A stretch of 56,466 nucleotides of DNA. Origin: Butyrivibrio sp. GTDB lineage: Bacteria > Bacillota_A > Clostridia > Lachnospirales > Lachnospiraceae. Under the pieces are notes generated by a model, which worked only from the letters and a program-made list of their open reading frames with translations, searched no databases and was not told where the DNA came from. The position numbers and the translations under genes are program-made. The stretch lies in assembly GCA_017996845.1 (NCBI GenBank), contig JAGOGF010000005.1, forward strand, positions 1 through 56,466, written 5' to 3'. This document shows positions 20,169 through 28,564 of this stretch, one piece after another (the first letter of the stretch is position 1; every line of letters starts with the position of its first letter).

Positions 20169-20365
20169 GGCAGATCTCCGTTATATTTCATTTATCCTTC
20201 ATTTTCTCATTATCATCATTTTATCAAAAATCATAGGATAACATCAAAAAAGTGTAGTATTATCAGAGAAATTTATAGATACATAGAGTATTATATCATT
20301 ATTCTGGTTTGTTATGACTTTAAAATATAAATGCGGAATAAAAAGATTTAGCAAAGTATTCCGGA

Positions 20366-20384
20366 TTAAGTTGGAAGAACTTAA
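20366..20384. promoter_or_regulatory. Inverted repeat upstream of the GH31 gene, candidate operator
   Basis: TTAAGTT-GGAAG-AACTTAA has perfect 7-bp arms, 47 bases before the GH31 ATG and inside the divergent AraC/GH31 region. No T-run follows. It could be an operator for the AraC protein, although AraC proteins often prefer direct repeats. Confidence 0.4.
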
Positions 20385-20430
20385 ATCTGTGGCTTGTGGC
20401 TGCACTTTAGAGAAAGGGATGTGAACAAAA

Positions 20431-22452
20431 ATGAGATTTTCAGAAGAAAATGGTGCACTGGTATTTTATCATAACGGCGAAATGGGCAGAATTGAAGCCT
20501 GGGGCGGAGATTCTTTCCGTGTACGCAGTACCATGCTGGGAAAATTCAGTGAGAACGACTGGGCACTGACAGAAAAAGTTGGAAAAATGACCCCAGTCAT
20601 AAAAATTGAGAAAGAGGATCATTGGTGCGGTGACGGAACAATTGATCAGAAAGAATACGCTTCCATTTCAAACGGTCACATTAAAGCAGTTATCAATTTT
20701 GCAGGGATTATATCCTTTTTTAAGGATGATAAATTATTTTTGCGTGAATATTTCAGGATGTATGATGGTACGATTTCCAGGGAAAGCCGTTGCCTGAAGG
20801 TAGTGAATCGTGAGTGGAAAGGAATCATCGGAGGAACGGATTATTCTTTGAATCTGAAATTTGAAAGTAATAAGGATGAAAAGATTTTCGGTATGGGACA
20901 GTATCAGCAAAATGATATGGATTTAAAAGGATGTGTACTGGAACTGGCACAGCGCAATTCTCAGATATCGGTTCCTTTTGCAGTGTCTTCATTGGGATAT
21001 GGTTTTTTGTGGAATAATCCGGCAGTCGGACGTGTGACATTTGGCAAGAACTATACCGAGTGGATTGCGAGATCTACCAGAGAAATGGATTACTGGATCA
21101 CAGCTGCAGATTCACCCAAGCAGATTCTGACAAATTATACAGCAGTTACCGGTCATGCAGATATGTTTCCGGAAGATCTGATGGGACTCTGGCAGTGCAA
21201 ACTGCGTTACAGAACGCAGGATGAAGTTCTGAGTGTGGCACGTCAGTATCAAAAGGAAGGCATTCGGATCGACCAGATCGTGATTGACTTTTTCCATTGG
21301 ACAGTGCAGGGTGACTGGAAATTTGATACAAAGTATTGGCCTGATCCCAAAGCCATGGTAGATGAACTGCATGCAATGGGGATTAAGGTGATCGTATCAG
21401 TATGGCCGTCAGTAGATCGTAAGAGTGAGAACTTCTGGCCGATGATGGAAAAAGGACTTCTGATCAAGACTGAGCGTGGGGCCGCGCAGACCTATGATTA
21501 TCAGGGTGACTGTGTTGAGATTGATCCTTTCAATCCGCAGACACGTAAGTATGTCTGGGAAGTGTGCAAGAAAAATTATTATGATCTTGGTATCGATGCA
21601 TTTTGGCTGGATAACTCTGAACCGGATTACGGCGTATATGATTTCGAGAATTACAGATATTGCGATGGGCCGGCACTTCGTATCAGTAATTTGTACCCGC
21701 AGATGTACAGCCGTGTATTCTACGACGAAATGAGTAAAGAAAATAAGCCGGTTGTGAATCTGCTGCGCTGTGCATGGGCAGGCTCTCAGAAGTATGGCAA
21801 CGTGGTCTGGTCAGGGGATGTTCCAAGTACCTTTGAAGCTTTTGCAGATCAGCTGCAGTGTGGTCTGAATATGGGGCTTGCCGGAATTCCATGGTGGACA
21901 ACCGATATAGGGGGATTCATGACAGATGATGTCGATGATCCTGATTTCAGACAGCTCCTGATCCGCTGGTACCAGTTTGCTGTATTTTCAGCTGTACTTC
22001 GTATGCATGGTGACAGAGGCCCTTATAACATTCCGGCACTGGATGACAGGGACTGGGGCGGCGGATACCTTCATACAGGCCAGCCCAACGAGCTCTGGAG
22101 CTATGGAGAAGATAACTATCAGATCATGAAGAAATACTATGATATCCGTATCAGTATGCACGATTATATTAAAAAGCTTTATGAAGAAGCGCATACAAAC
22201 GGTTCTCCGCTGATCCGTACCATGTTCTATGAGTTCCCTGAAGATAAGACCTGCTGGAATATCCAGGATCAGTATATGTTTGGTGACAGATACCTTGTAG
22301 CACCGATCCTGCACCTGAATGAATTCAGAAGAGAAGTCTATCTTCCTGCAGGATCATGGAAACTGACTTCTACGGGAGAGACTTTTACTGGAAATACAAC
22401 CGTGTCGGTTGATGCACCGATTGAATATATACCGGTATTTGAACGCGCATAA
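20431..22452 (+). CDS. GH31 family glycosidase (alpha-glucosidase/alpha-xylosidase type)
   Basis: 673 aa, no signal peptide, so cytoplasmic. N-terminal beta-sandwich (about 1-240) precedes the (beta/alpha)8 barrel. The GH31 nucleophile is Asp394 in AFWLDNSEPD and the likely acid/base is Asp463 in WSGDVPS; RMHGDRGPYNIP follows near residue 525. The WLDNSEP form resembles bacterial alpha-xylosidase-like GH31 members more than classic maltases, but substrate cannot be set from this alone. A ribosome site AAAGGGATG precedes the ATG. A strong terminator follows. Likely hydrolyses imported oligosaccharides under control of the divergent AraC regulator. Confidence 0.92.
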   Translation: MRFSEENGALVFYHNGEMGRIEAWGGDSFRVRSTMLGKFSENDWALTEKVGKMTPVIKIEKEDHWCGDGTIDQKEYASISNGHIKAVINFAGIISFFKDDKLFLREYFRMYDGTISRESRCLKVVNREWKGIIGGTDYSLNLKFESNKDEKIFGMGQYQQNDMDLKGCVLELAQRNSQISVPFAVSSLGYGFLWNNPAVGRVTFGKNYTEWIARSTREMDYWITAADSPKQILTNYTAVTGHADMFPEDLMGLWQCKLRYRTQDEVLSVARQYQKEGIRIDQIVIDFFHWTVQGDWKFDTKYWPDPKAMVDELHAMGIKVIVSVWPSVDRKSENFWPMMEKGLLIKTERGAAQTYDYQGDCVEIDPFNPQTRKYVWEVCKKNYYDLGIDAFWLDNSEPDYGVYDFENYRYCDGPALRISNLYPQMYSRVFYDEMSKENKPVVNLLRCAWAGSQKYGNVVWSGDVPSTFEAFADQLQCGLNMGLAGIPWWTTDIGGFMTDDVDDPDFRQLLIRWYQFAVFSAVLRMHGDRGPYNIPALDDRDWGGGYLHTGQPNELWSYGEDNYQIMKKYYDIRISMHDYIKKLYEEAHTNGSPLIRTMFYEFPEDKTCWNIQDQYMFGDRYLVAPILHLNEFRREVYLPAGSWKLTSTGETFTGNTTVSVDAPIEYIPVFERA

Positions 22453-22464
22453 GAAAATTTTTGA

Positions 22465-22492
22465 GCCTGCAGCATTTTGCTGCAGGCTTTTT
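22465..22492 (+). terminator. Intrinsic terminator after the GH31 gene
   Basis: GCCTGCAGC and GCTGCAGGC form a perfect 9-bp stem around a 5-base loop, followed by TTTTT. Confidence 0.9.
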
Positions 22493-22666
22493 GCGAATCA
22501 CTAAGCCGGCATAATTGATTGCATTTTGATTTCACACATATTTTATGATAAGTGCATATACAAAAGAAATTTACTGTTTTATAATTTATATATTATACAA
22601 ATCTGCATTTTAACAATCTATAATAATTGACGTTTCTGTATATGATTTTGAAGGAAGAGTGGCTGA

Positions 22667-23437
22667 ATGACTGAAAAAATGCCGGCAATTTTTATAGGAC
22701 ACGGATCTCCGATGAATGCAATAGAAAGAAATAAATATACAGATAAGTGGGTTCAGACTGCAAAGGAAATAGGTCATCCCAAAGCGATCCTTTCCATTTC
22801 AGCGCATTGGTTTACACATGGTACAAAGATAAATGATTCTGTAAGTCCCAAAGTTATTTATGATATGTATGGCTTTCCGGAGGCGCTGTATCAGGTTGTT
22901 TATCAGCCTGCGGGGGCACCGGAACTGGCGCATGAGACGATGCAGATGATCAGCCAAAAGGTAACACCGGATCAGACATGGGGAATTGATCATGGTACAT
23001 GGTCTGTGTTATGTCGTATGTACCCGCAGGCAGATATTCCGGTTTATCAGATAAGTGTTGATGCAGATGCGGATGTGCAGACACAGTTTGCAATCGGCAG
23101 AGAGATCAGTAAATTGCGAAATCAGGGTGTTATGATTATGGGAAGCGGAAATGTAGTGCATAATCTTTCACGCATTGACTGGGAGATGGATGGCGGGTAT
23201 CCCTGGGCACAGGAGTTTGACTCCTATATTAAGGAAAATGTTGTACAAAAAAAATATGAAAATGTTCTGAATTATAAAAAAGCGGGAGATGCATCTGAAC
23301 TCGCATTTTATTCCCCGGATCATTTTGCACCCTTGTTATATGTGCTTGGCGCATCAGAAGATGCAGATCAGTTAACCGTATTTAATGATTCCTGTACAAT
23401 GGGAGGATTATCCATGACATGCTATTTTTTTAGATAG
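22667..23437 (+). CDS. LigB-type extradiol dioxygenase family protein (4,5-DOPA dioxygenase/YgiD-like)
   Basis: 256 aa, the usual family length. Opens with PAIFIGHGSPMNAIE and has the metal-ligand histidines of the family at His12, His47 (SISAHW) and His165 (GNVVHNL), with another at His219 (SPDHFAPLL). In YgiD the metal is zinc or iron and the test substrate is L-DOPA; an oxygen-using ring cleavage is odd for a strict anaerobe, so the physiological reaction is open. GAAGGAAGAG site. Followed at 109 bases by an FMN reductase and then desulfoferrodoxins, suggesting a redox or oxygen context. Confidence 0.87.
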   Translation: MTEKMPAIFIGHGSPMNAIERNKYTDKWVQTAKEIGHPKAILSISAHWFTHGTKINDSVSPKVIYDMYGFPEALYQVVYQPAGAPELAHETMQMISQKVTPDQTWGIDHGTWSVLCRMYPQADIPVYQISVDADADVQTQFAIGREISKLRNQGVMIMGSGNVVHNLSRIDWEMDGGYPWAQEFDSYIKENVVQKKYENVLNYKKAGDASELAFYSPDHFAPLLYVLGASEDADQLTVFNDSCTMGGLSMTCYFFR

Positions 23438-23545
23438 CTGATACCTTTTTAGGTAGCTGCTTCACTGTCTGATTACCAGAGTAACAGGGACATCATATAA
23501 AAATAGAGTTGCAATAGAAAAACATTTTTTGAAGGAGGATAAGAG

Positions 23546-24112
23546 ATGAAGACAAGAAAAATAGGCATTTTTGTGGGAAGTCTTCGCAGGGATTCGTTCA
23601 GTCGATCCATTGCAAAGGCAGTTGCAGCACTTGCACCGGAAGATTTCGAATTCAGTTTTATTGATATCGGTAATCTTCCATTGTATAACCAGGATTATGA
23701 TGATGACGGTCAGACACCGCAATCTTATGCCTCTTTTCGTAAGGAAACGGCAGCACTGGATGGATTCCTTTTTGTGACACCGGAATATAATCGTTCCATG
23801 CCTGCTGTATTAAAAAATGCGCTGGATGTAGGGTCGCGCCCATATGGACAAAGTATCTGGAATGGAAAACCGGGAGCACTGATCAGTGTATCTCCGGGCG
23901 GATTTGGCGGATTCGGCGCAAATCAGCAGCTGCGTCAACCGATGTCCTTTTTGAATATTCTGTTGCTTCAGCAGCCGGAGGTTTATATTGGCAACGTGGA
24001 AGCACTTTTGAATGAAGAGGGAGAACTTGTTAATGAATCGACACAAAAATTTTTAAAGGAATTTATGGATGCGTTTTCTCATTGGATCAATGTGATCGCT
24101 GACTCTCATTGA
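23546..24112 (+). CDS. NADPH-dependent FMN reductase (ChrR/YieF-like)
   Basis: 188 aa flavodoxin-like fold. The FMN phosphate loop is GSLRRDSFSR (11-20), and the family signature VTPEYNRSMPAVLKNALD follows near 78-95. Strong GAAGGAGG site. Such enzymes reduce quinones, chromate or azo compounds and supply reduced flavin. It lies between the dioxygenase-like gene and the desulfoferrodoxins, all on the same strand. Confidence 0.9.
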   Translation: MKTRKIGIFVGSLRRDSFSRSIAKAVAALAPEDFEFSFIDIGNLPLYNQDYDDDGQTPQSYASFRKETAALDGFLFVTPEYNRSMPAVLKNALDVGSRPYGQSIWNGKPGALISVSPGGFGGFGANQQLRQPMSFLNILLLQQPEVYIGNVEALLNEEGELVNESTQKFLKEFMDAFSHWINVIADSH

Positions 24113-24175
24113 ACATATGAGAGTATTTGCGTATATATTCATATCAAATTCTGAATGGAAAGGAGATACAGGAAA

Positions 24176-24628
24176 ATGTCAGAAATTGTTTTTTATCGTT
24201 GTGAGAAATGCGGGAATATTGTTGCACAGATCCATAATGGAGGTGGAACACTGACCTGTTGTGGACAGGAAATGACAAGGCTTGAAGCAAACGTAACAGA
24301 TGCGGCAGTGGAAAAGCATATACCGGTTGTTACAAGAGAAGATGGAAAGATAAAGGTGATGGTTGGGTCTGTCTTACATCCGATGCTTCCGGAACATTAT
24401 ATTGAGTGGATTGCTCTTGTTTCTGATGGAAAGATGGAACTGGTATATTTGAAACCGGGGCAGGAACCGCAGGCCTGTTTCTCTGAACTGAAATCTGGTA
24501 CGATATATGCATATTGCAATCTGCATGGTCTTTGGAAGGTGAATTTTGATTTTGGAGAAGAGTATGTCAATTCAGATGATGCAGCCTGCTCTGCGGAGTT
24601 TTCAGACGGATGCATTTTTCCGGATTGA
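24176..24628 (+). CDS. Desulfoferrodoxin (superoxide reductase), first copy, with C-terminal extension
   Basis: 150 aa from the ATG at 24176 after AAAGGAG. Desulforedoxin-type centre I ligands are Cys9, Cys12, Cys28 and Cys29. The superoxide-reducing centre II has His48, His68, His74, Cys114 and His117, all present, plus the conserved E-K before His48. It should reduce superoxide to peroxide without releasing oxygen, using electrons from rubredoxin or a similar donor. About 26 residues beyond the usual end are acidic and contain two extra Cys, absent from the second copy. Confidence 0.94.
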   Translation: MSEIVFYRCEKCGNIVAQIHNGGGTLTCCGQEMTRLEANVTDAAVEKHIPVVTREDGKIKVMVGSVLHPMLPEHYIEWIALVSDGKMELVYLKPGQEPQACFSELKSGTIYAYCNLHGLWKVNFDFGEEYVNSDDAACSAEFSDGCIFPD

Positions 24629-24727
24629 AGTTCCGGTGCAGAAACAGGTTAGGCGTATATAGAGGTAGGAACATTTGGTGATCGGTTATATCTGATATAG
24701 CCGGCGAATAGAAAAGGAGGCTCTAAA

Positions 24728-25102
24728 ATGTCCAGTGCTGTTTTTTATCGTTGTGAGGAATGTAAGAATCTTGTGGCTCTGATTAATAATGGCGGCGGAA
24801 CACTTACCTGCTGCGGGCATGCCATGACTGCATTGGTAGCAAATTCGACGGATGCTGCGAAAGAAAAGCATGTTCCGGTGGTTACAAGAGAAAATGGCGA
24901 GATTGTTGTTACCGTTGGTTCAACCTTGCACCCGATGCTCCCGGAGCATTATATTGAATGGATTGCACTTGTAACAGATGACAGAATTGATCTGAGATAT
25001 CTCAAACCGGGCGAAGAACCACAGATGAAGTTTGCTGAAGTGCAAACAGGGACTGTTTATGCATACTGTAATCTGCATGGCTTGTGGAAAACTGAATTTT
25101 AA
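24728..25102 (+). CDS. Desulfoferrodoxin (superoxide reductase), second copy
   Basis: 124 aa, a tandem paralogue of the gene before it with every ligand at the same number (Cys9, 12, 28, 29; His48, 68, 74; Cys114; His117). It ends at the standard length just after the CNLHG motif. AAAAGGAGG ribosome site. The roughly 100-base gap from the first copy could hold its own control signal. A strong terminator follows immediately. Confidence 0.95.
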   Translation: MSSAVFYRCEECKNLVALINNGGGTLTCCGHAMTALVANSTDAAKEKHVPVVTRENGEIVVTVGSTLHPMLPEHYIEWIALVTDDRIDLRYLKPGEEPQMKFAEVQTGTVYAYCNLHGLWKTEF

Positions 25103-25107
25103 TTATG

Positions 25108-25142
25108 AAAGAGATTCTGCTGTTGCAGAATCTCTTTTTTTT
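25108..25142 (+). terminator. Intrinsic terminator after the desulfoferrodoxin pair
   Basis: AAAGAGATTCTGC and GCAGAATCTCTTT form a perfect stem around TGTT, ending in a run of T. It lies only 25 bases before the next gene, so the oxidoreductase may depend on read-through or on a promoter inside this short gap. Confidence 0.92.
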
Positions 25143-25166
25143 CGAAGAAACAGGAAGGGAGGCATC

Positions 25167-26843
25167 ATGTATAATCTATTGATTGGAGGAGCAGCAGGCC
25201 AGGGAGTTGACACCACAGTTGCAATTCTTGAAAAGCTGCTGAAACGATCCGGATATCATGTTTTTACAGCAAAGGATTTTATGTCACGGGTGCGTGGAGG
25301 CCACAATTTTTATCTGATCCGCTTTGGAATTGAACCGATCTATTCCCACAGCAATCAGATCGATGGTATTGTTGCGCTTGATGAAAGTACGGTACAGATA
25401 CATAAGGAACAACTGAAAGAAAACGGATTCATCCTCTGTGATCAGAATATTGCAAAGGACGTTGATACAAGATTTATTGTTGTACATATGAATGAAATGG
25501 CTAAAACACTTGGAAATCCGCGCGTTTCCGGAAGCATTGCAATCGGAGCTGTCCTGAAACTGTTTGGAGAATCAATAGAAAATGCAGGTACTGTTTTTGC
25601 TTCATTTGTAAAACAGCAGTTTCTGGATATTAATCTGAAAGCAGCAGAAGAAGGATATCGGTCTGTTGAAACCCGTTTTATACATTTGAACGGAACGGCG
25701 GCAGATCAGATGCTTATTTCAGGAAGCGGTGCCGTGGCGCTTGGAGCAATTGCGGCAGGTCTTCGGTTTTATTCGGCTTATCCGATGTCTCCTTCTACGG
25801 TCGTTATGGAGACGATTGCACAACATGCTGATGGGGCTGGCATTGTGGTAGAGCAGGCAGAGGATGAAATTGCTGCAATCAACATGGCAATTGGTGCTTT
25901 CTATGCCGGGGCGCGTGCAATGACGGGCACATCCGGAGGAGGCTTTTCTCTGATGGTGGAGGCGCTTGGTTTTTCCGGTATGGCCGAAATTCCGCTTGTT
26001 GTAATCGATGTCCAGCGTCCTGGTCCGGCAACGGGACTCCCGACTAAAACAGAGCAAAGTGATCTGAAATTTGTCATATCAGCATCGCAGGGAGAGTTTC
26101 CGCGTATGGTGATTGCACTGCGTAATCCTTCTGATGCATTTTATCAGACAATGCGGGCATTTAATATGGCTGAGAAATATCAGATTCCGGTAATCCTTTT
26201 AAGTGATCAGTATCTCGGAGATGCGACCTATACCGCAAAACCATTTGACCCGGAGAAAATTCAGATGCTTGTGCCTGAATCGGAATATACCGGAGAAGGG
26301 GAGTATCTTCGTTATAAATACATGGAACAGGGTATATCACCTCGTTTGATTCCGGGCAAAACGGAACAACTTGTATCAAGTGACAGTGATGAACATGATG
26401 AGCACGGACGGATCGCAGAATCAGCAGAAGTACGCATAAGGATGATGGAAAAGCGTATGAAAAAACTGGAAAGCCTGCAACAGGAACTGCAGGAACCGGA
26501 GTTTATGGGAGACAGTTCTTTTGAAACACTTTTAATCGGGTGGGGTTCTGTCTGGGGTGCAATGGAAGAAGCTGTTCGACTGTTAAATCAGGATAAGACG
26601 GTTGGAACCTATGCTGCAATTGTATTTGGAGATATTTATCCGCTTCCGACCAAACTGCTCAGAGAAAAAGCAGCGCAAGCCACCAGCATCATTGATGTGG
26701 AGCAGAATGCTACGGGACAGTTGGCAGCTCTGATCCGTGAAGAAACAGGAATTCTGTGTGATGGTAAAATTCTGCGATACGATGGACGACAGATTTCGGG
26801 TGAAGAAATTGCCGAACAGGTTCGAAAGGGGGAAATCAGATGA
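25167..26843 (+). CDS. 2-oxoacid:ferredoxin oxidoreductase, fused gamma-alpha subunit
   Basis: 558 aa from the ATG at 25167 after AGGGAGG. Residues 1-185 form the gamma domain (GGAAGQGVDTTVAIL near the start, SRVRGGHNF). From about 195 follows the alpha (pyrimidine-binding) part with YSAYPMSPSTVVME and GTSGGGFSLMVEALG, then the C-terminal transketolase-like domain. This fusion is typical of KorA-type enzymes that oxidise 2-oxoglutarate or other 2-oxoacids to acyl-CoA with ferredoxin. Stop and next start overlap (ATGA). Oxygen-labile enzymes of this type make sense beside superoxide reductases. The substrate is not determined. Confidence 0.93.
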   Translation: MYNLLIGGAAGQGVDTTVAILEKLLKRSGYHVFTAKDFMSRVRGGHNFYLIRFGIEPIYSHSNQIDGIVALDESTVQIHKEQLKENGFILCDQNIAKDVDTRFIVVHMNEMAKTLGNPRVSGSIAIGAVLKLFGESIENAGTVFASFVKQQFLDINLKAAEEGYRSVETRFIHLNGTAADQMLISGSGAVALGAIAAGLRFYSAYPMSPSTVVMETIAQHADGAGIVVEQAEDEIAAINMAIGAFYAGARAMTGTSGGGFSLMVEALGFSGMAEIPLVVIDVQRPGPATGLPTKTEQSDLKFVISASQGEFPRMVIALRNPSDAFYQTMRAFNMAEKYQIPVILLSDQYLGDATYTAKPFDPEKIQMLVPESEYTGEGEYLRYKYMEQGISPRLIPGKTEQLVSSDSDEHDEHGRIAESAEVRIRMMEKRMKKLESLQQELQEPEFMGDSSFETLLIGWGSVWGAMEEAVRLLNQDKTVGTYAAIVFGDIYPLPTKLLREKAAQATSIIDVEQNATGQLAALIREETGILCDGKILRYDGRQISGEEIAEQVRKGEIR

Positions 26844-27691
26844 ATACAGAGACGTTTTGTACCTATGAGACGGCATGGTGTCCGGGATGTGGAAATTTTG
26901 TTATACTGGAATGTCTGAAATCCGCATTGGAAGAGCTTGGTAAGGATCCTTCCGACGTATTGGTTGCAGCAGGTATCGGACAGGCTGCGAAAACGCCGCA
27001 GTATATCAGCGTAAATACATTTTGCGGACTTCACGGGCGATCCCTTCCGGCAGCAGCGGCAGCCAAAATTGCAAATGAGAATCTGACGGTAATTGTTGAT
27101 ACCGGAGATGGGGATTCCTATGGAGAAGGCGGAAACCATTTCATTCACAATATTCGCCGAAATGTTGATATTACACACTTTGTGCATGACAATCAGATCT
27201 ATGGACTGACAAAAGGGCAGGCTTCACCTACTTCCATGTTGGGATTGAAAACCCCGGTCCAGGTTGATGGAAACAACAATGAACCACTGAATCCGGTTCT
27301 TCTTGCGATTGCGTGCGGAGCGGGATTTGTTGCGCGTGCTTTTACCGGACATAAGGAGCATTTGGTTGCAGTAATGAAGCAGGCAATTGAATATAATGGA
27401 TATGCTTTGGTTGATATTCTGCAGCCCTGTGTAAGCTTTAATAAAACCAATACTTTTGCCTGGTATAATCAGCGGGTTTATGAGCTGGATGAAGCTTATG
27501 ACTGTCATGATAAGATCTCTGCCATACAGAAGGCCATGGAGTTTGATGAACGGATTCCGATCGGGGTGCTTTATCAGGAGGATAAGGCTTCATTTCATCA
27601 GAAAAATGTCGTTTTGAAGCAGGGAATTCCATTGCTTGACAGACAAACAGATTCAAGTTATGTTGATCAATTAATCAAATCCTATATTTAG
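26840..27691 (+). CDS. 2-oxoacid:ferredoxin oxidoreductase, beta (TPP-binding) subunit
   Basis: 283 aa. CPGCG near the start (Cys14, Cys17) and the TPP/Mg motif GDGDSYGEGGNH followed by N-Q-I-YGLTKGQASPTS are diagnostic. Coupled to the gamma-alpha gene by a 4-base overlap. There is no delta (2x[4Fe-4S]) subunit in the cluster, so electron exit relies on the single beta cluster and a free ferredoxin, as in other two-subunit enzymes. Confidence 0.94.
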   Translation: MNTETFCTYETAWCPGCGNFVILECLKSALEELGKDPSDVLVAAGIGQAAKTPQYISVNTFCGLHGRSLPAAAAAKIANENLTVIVDTGDGDSYGEGGNHFIHNIRRNVDITHFVHDNQIYGLTKGQASPTSMLGLKTPVQVDGNNNEPLNPVLLAIACGAGFVARAFTGHKEHLVAVMKQAIEYNGYALVDILQPCVSFNKTNTFAWYNQRVYELDEAYDCHDKISAIQKAMEFDERIPIGVLYQEDKASFHQKNVVLKQGIPLLDRQTDSSYVDQLIKSYI

Positions 27692-27765
27692 GGATCGAAG
27701 AAAAAAAGGTGCAAAAATACGCTTACGGAAGGATTTGTGCATAAAATTTTATATTATCAGTATCA

Positions 27766-27794
27766 TTGTGTTAAACATATGCCTATTTTATAAT
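27766..27794 (+). promoter_or_regulatory. Strong candidate sigma-A promoter in a gene-poor gap
   Basis: TTGTGT, exactly 17 bases, then a perfect TATAAT (27789-27794); predicted start near 27801. The gap 27692-28564 holds no recognised gene. This promoter and the terminator at 28361 would delimit a transcript of about 590 bases. Confidence 0.55.
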
Positions 27795-28134
27795 TGCATT
27801 GTAGCAATCAGATGTGATGATATGGAATGCGCGCAAAGGAAACCATAAGAATAAACGTCTGAAGAAATGATGAATGAAATATCCGGATATTCTGTGCACT
27901 GGAAGAGAAGGACGATTTCATTTCAGATAATATTCTGAACCTTGCGGGGCATATGCAATACGGAATGAAGGATATTCTGTATTACCGTTTGCGTGATACA
28001 GTAATTCGAATCCGGTCAGCTGTGATTTGATCGAAAGGATGTCTGGTAAAAAGGATGAAAATGAGCTGATCTGAAAAAGATAACTGTTTGTAAAGGTTTG
28101 GGATTGGAAAGCATCGGAAAAAGGATATAAAAAG

Positions 28135-28329
28135 ATGATAAGAGAAGTGGCGGCGTTTCTTAAAAGCTTCCATTCCAATCCGGCAGTGAATACAAAGACA
28201 GCACATCCCTATGAGTCTGAAAAAGTGCGTGAAACGAAGAAGTTCAAGGCACTGGGTTTTGGGGAAAATGGAGAGGTATGCGGAAGTCAAATTCTAGCAT
28301 GGTATAATCTGGGAAAAGGTGGATTTTGA
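28135..28329 (+). CDS. Possible small protein, unknown
   Basis: 64 aa, preceded at 9 bases by AAAAAGGA and followed 32 bases after the stop by an intrinsic terminator. An in-frame stop lies just upstream, so the start is bounded. The product is basic, with no signal peptide or membrane helix, and I recognise no family. Codon use is not clearly unlike the neighbours. It could be a genuine small protein, the tail of a decayed gene, or an open frame inside a non-coding RNA. Confidence 0.35.
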   Translation: MIREVAAFLKSFHSNPAVNTKTAHPYESEKVRETKKFKALGFGENGEVCGSQILAWYNLGKGGF

Positions 28330-28360
28330 GAAGAAAAACCTGAAAGTATTATGCTGAAGA

Positions 28361-28394
28361 AAAGAAGCATGTGAAACGCATGTTTCTTTTTTTT
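28361..28394 (+). terminator. Intrinsic terminator closing the orphan transcription unit
   Basis: GAAGCATGTG-AAA-CGCATGTTTC, a 10-bp stem with two wobble pairs, followed by eight T. Confidence 0.75.
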
Positions 28395-28564
28395 ACCGTT
28401 TAAGGCTGGTAATACCGGATAGGAACAGGTTTATTTATAAAAAATGGAAGCTTTTTAAAATGGACAATCATGCTTACTTAGCGGATAATGAAGGAGATAT
28501 AAGCGCTTTAACATGTAATAATAAGTGATTTCCGCATAGAAAAAATGGAAGGAATAATACGAAT

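Noticed and set aside
22590..22625. PerR-box-like sequence (TTATAAT...ATTATAC) before the dioxygenase-like gene
   Set aside because: The halves are separated by 6 bases instead of 1 and the region is generally AT-rich, so the match is not convincing.
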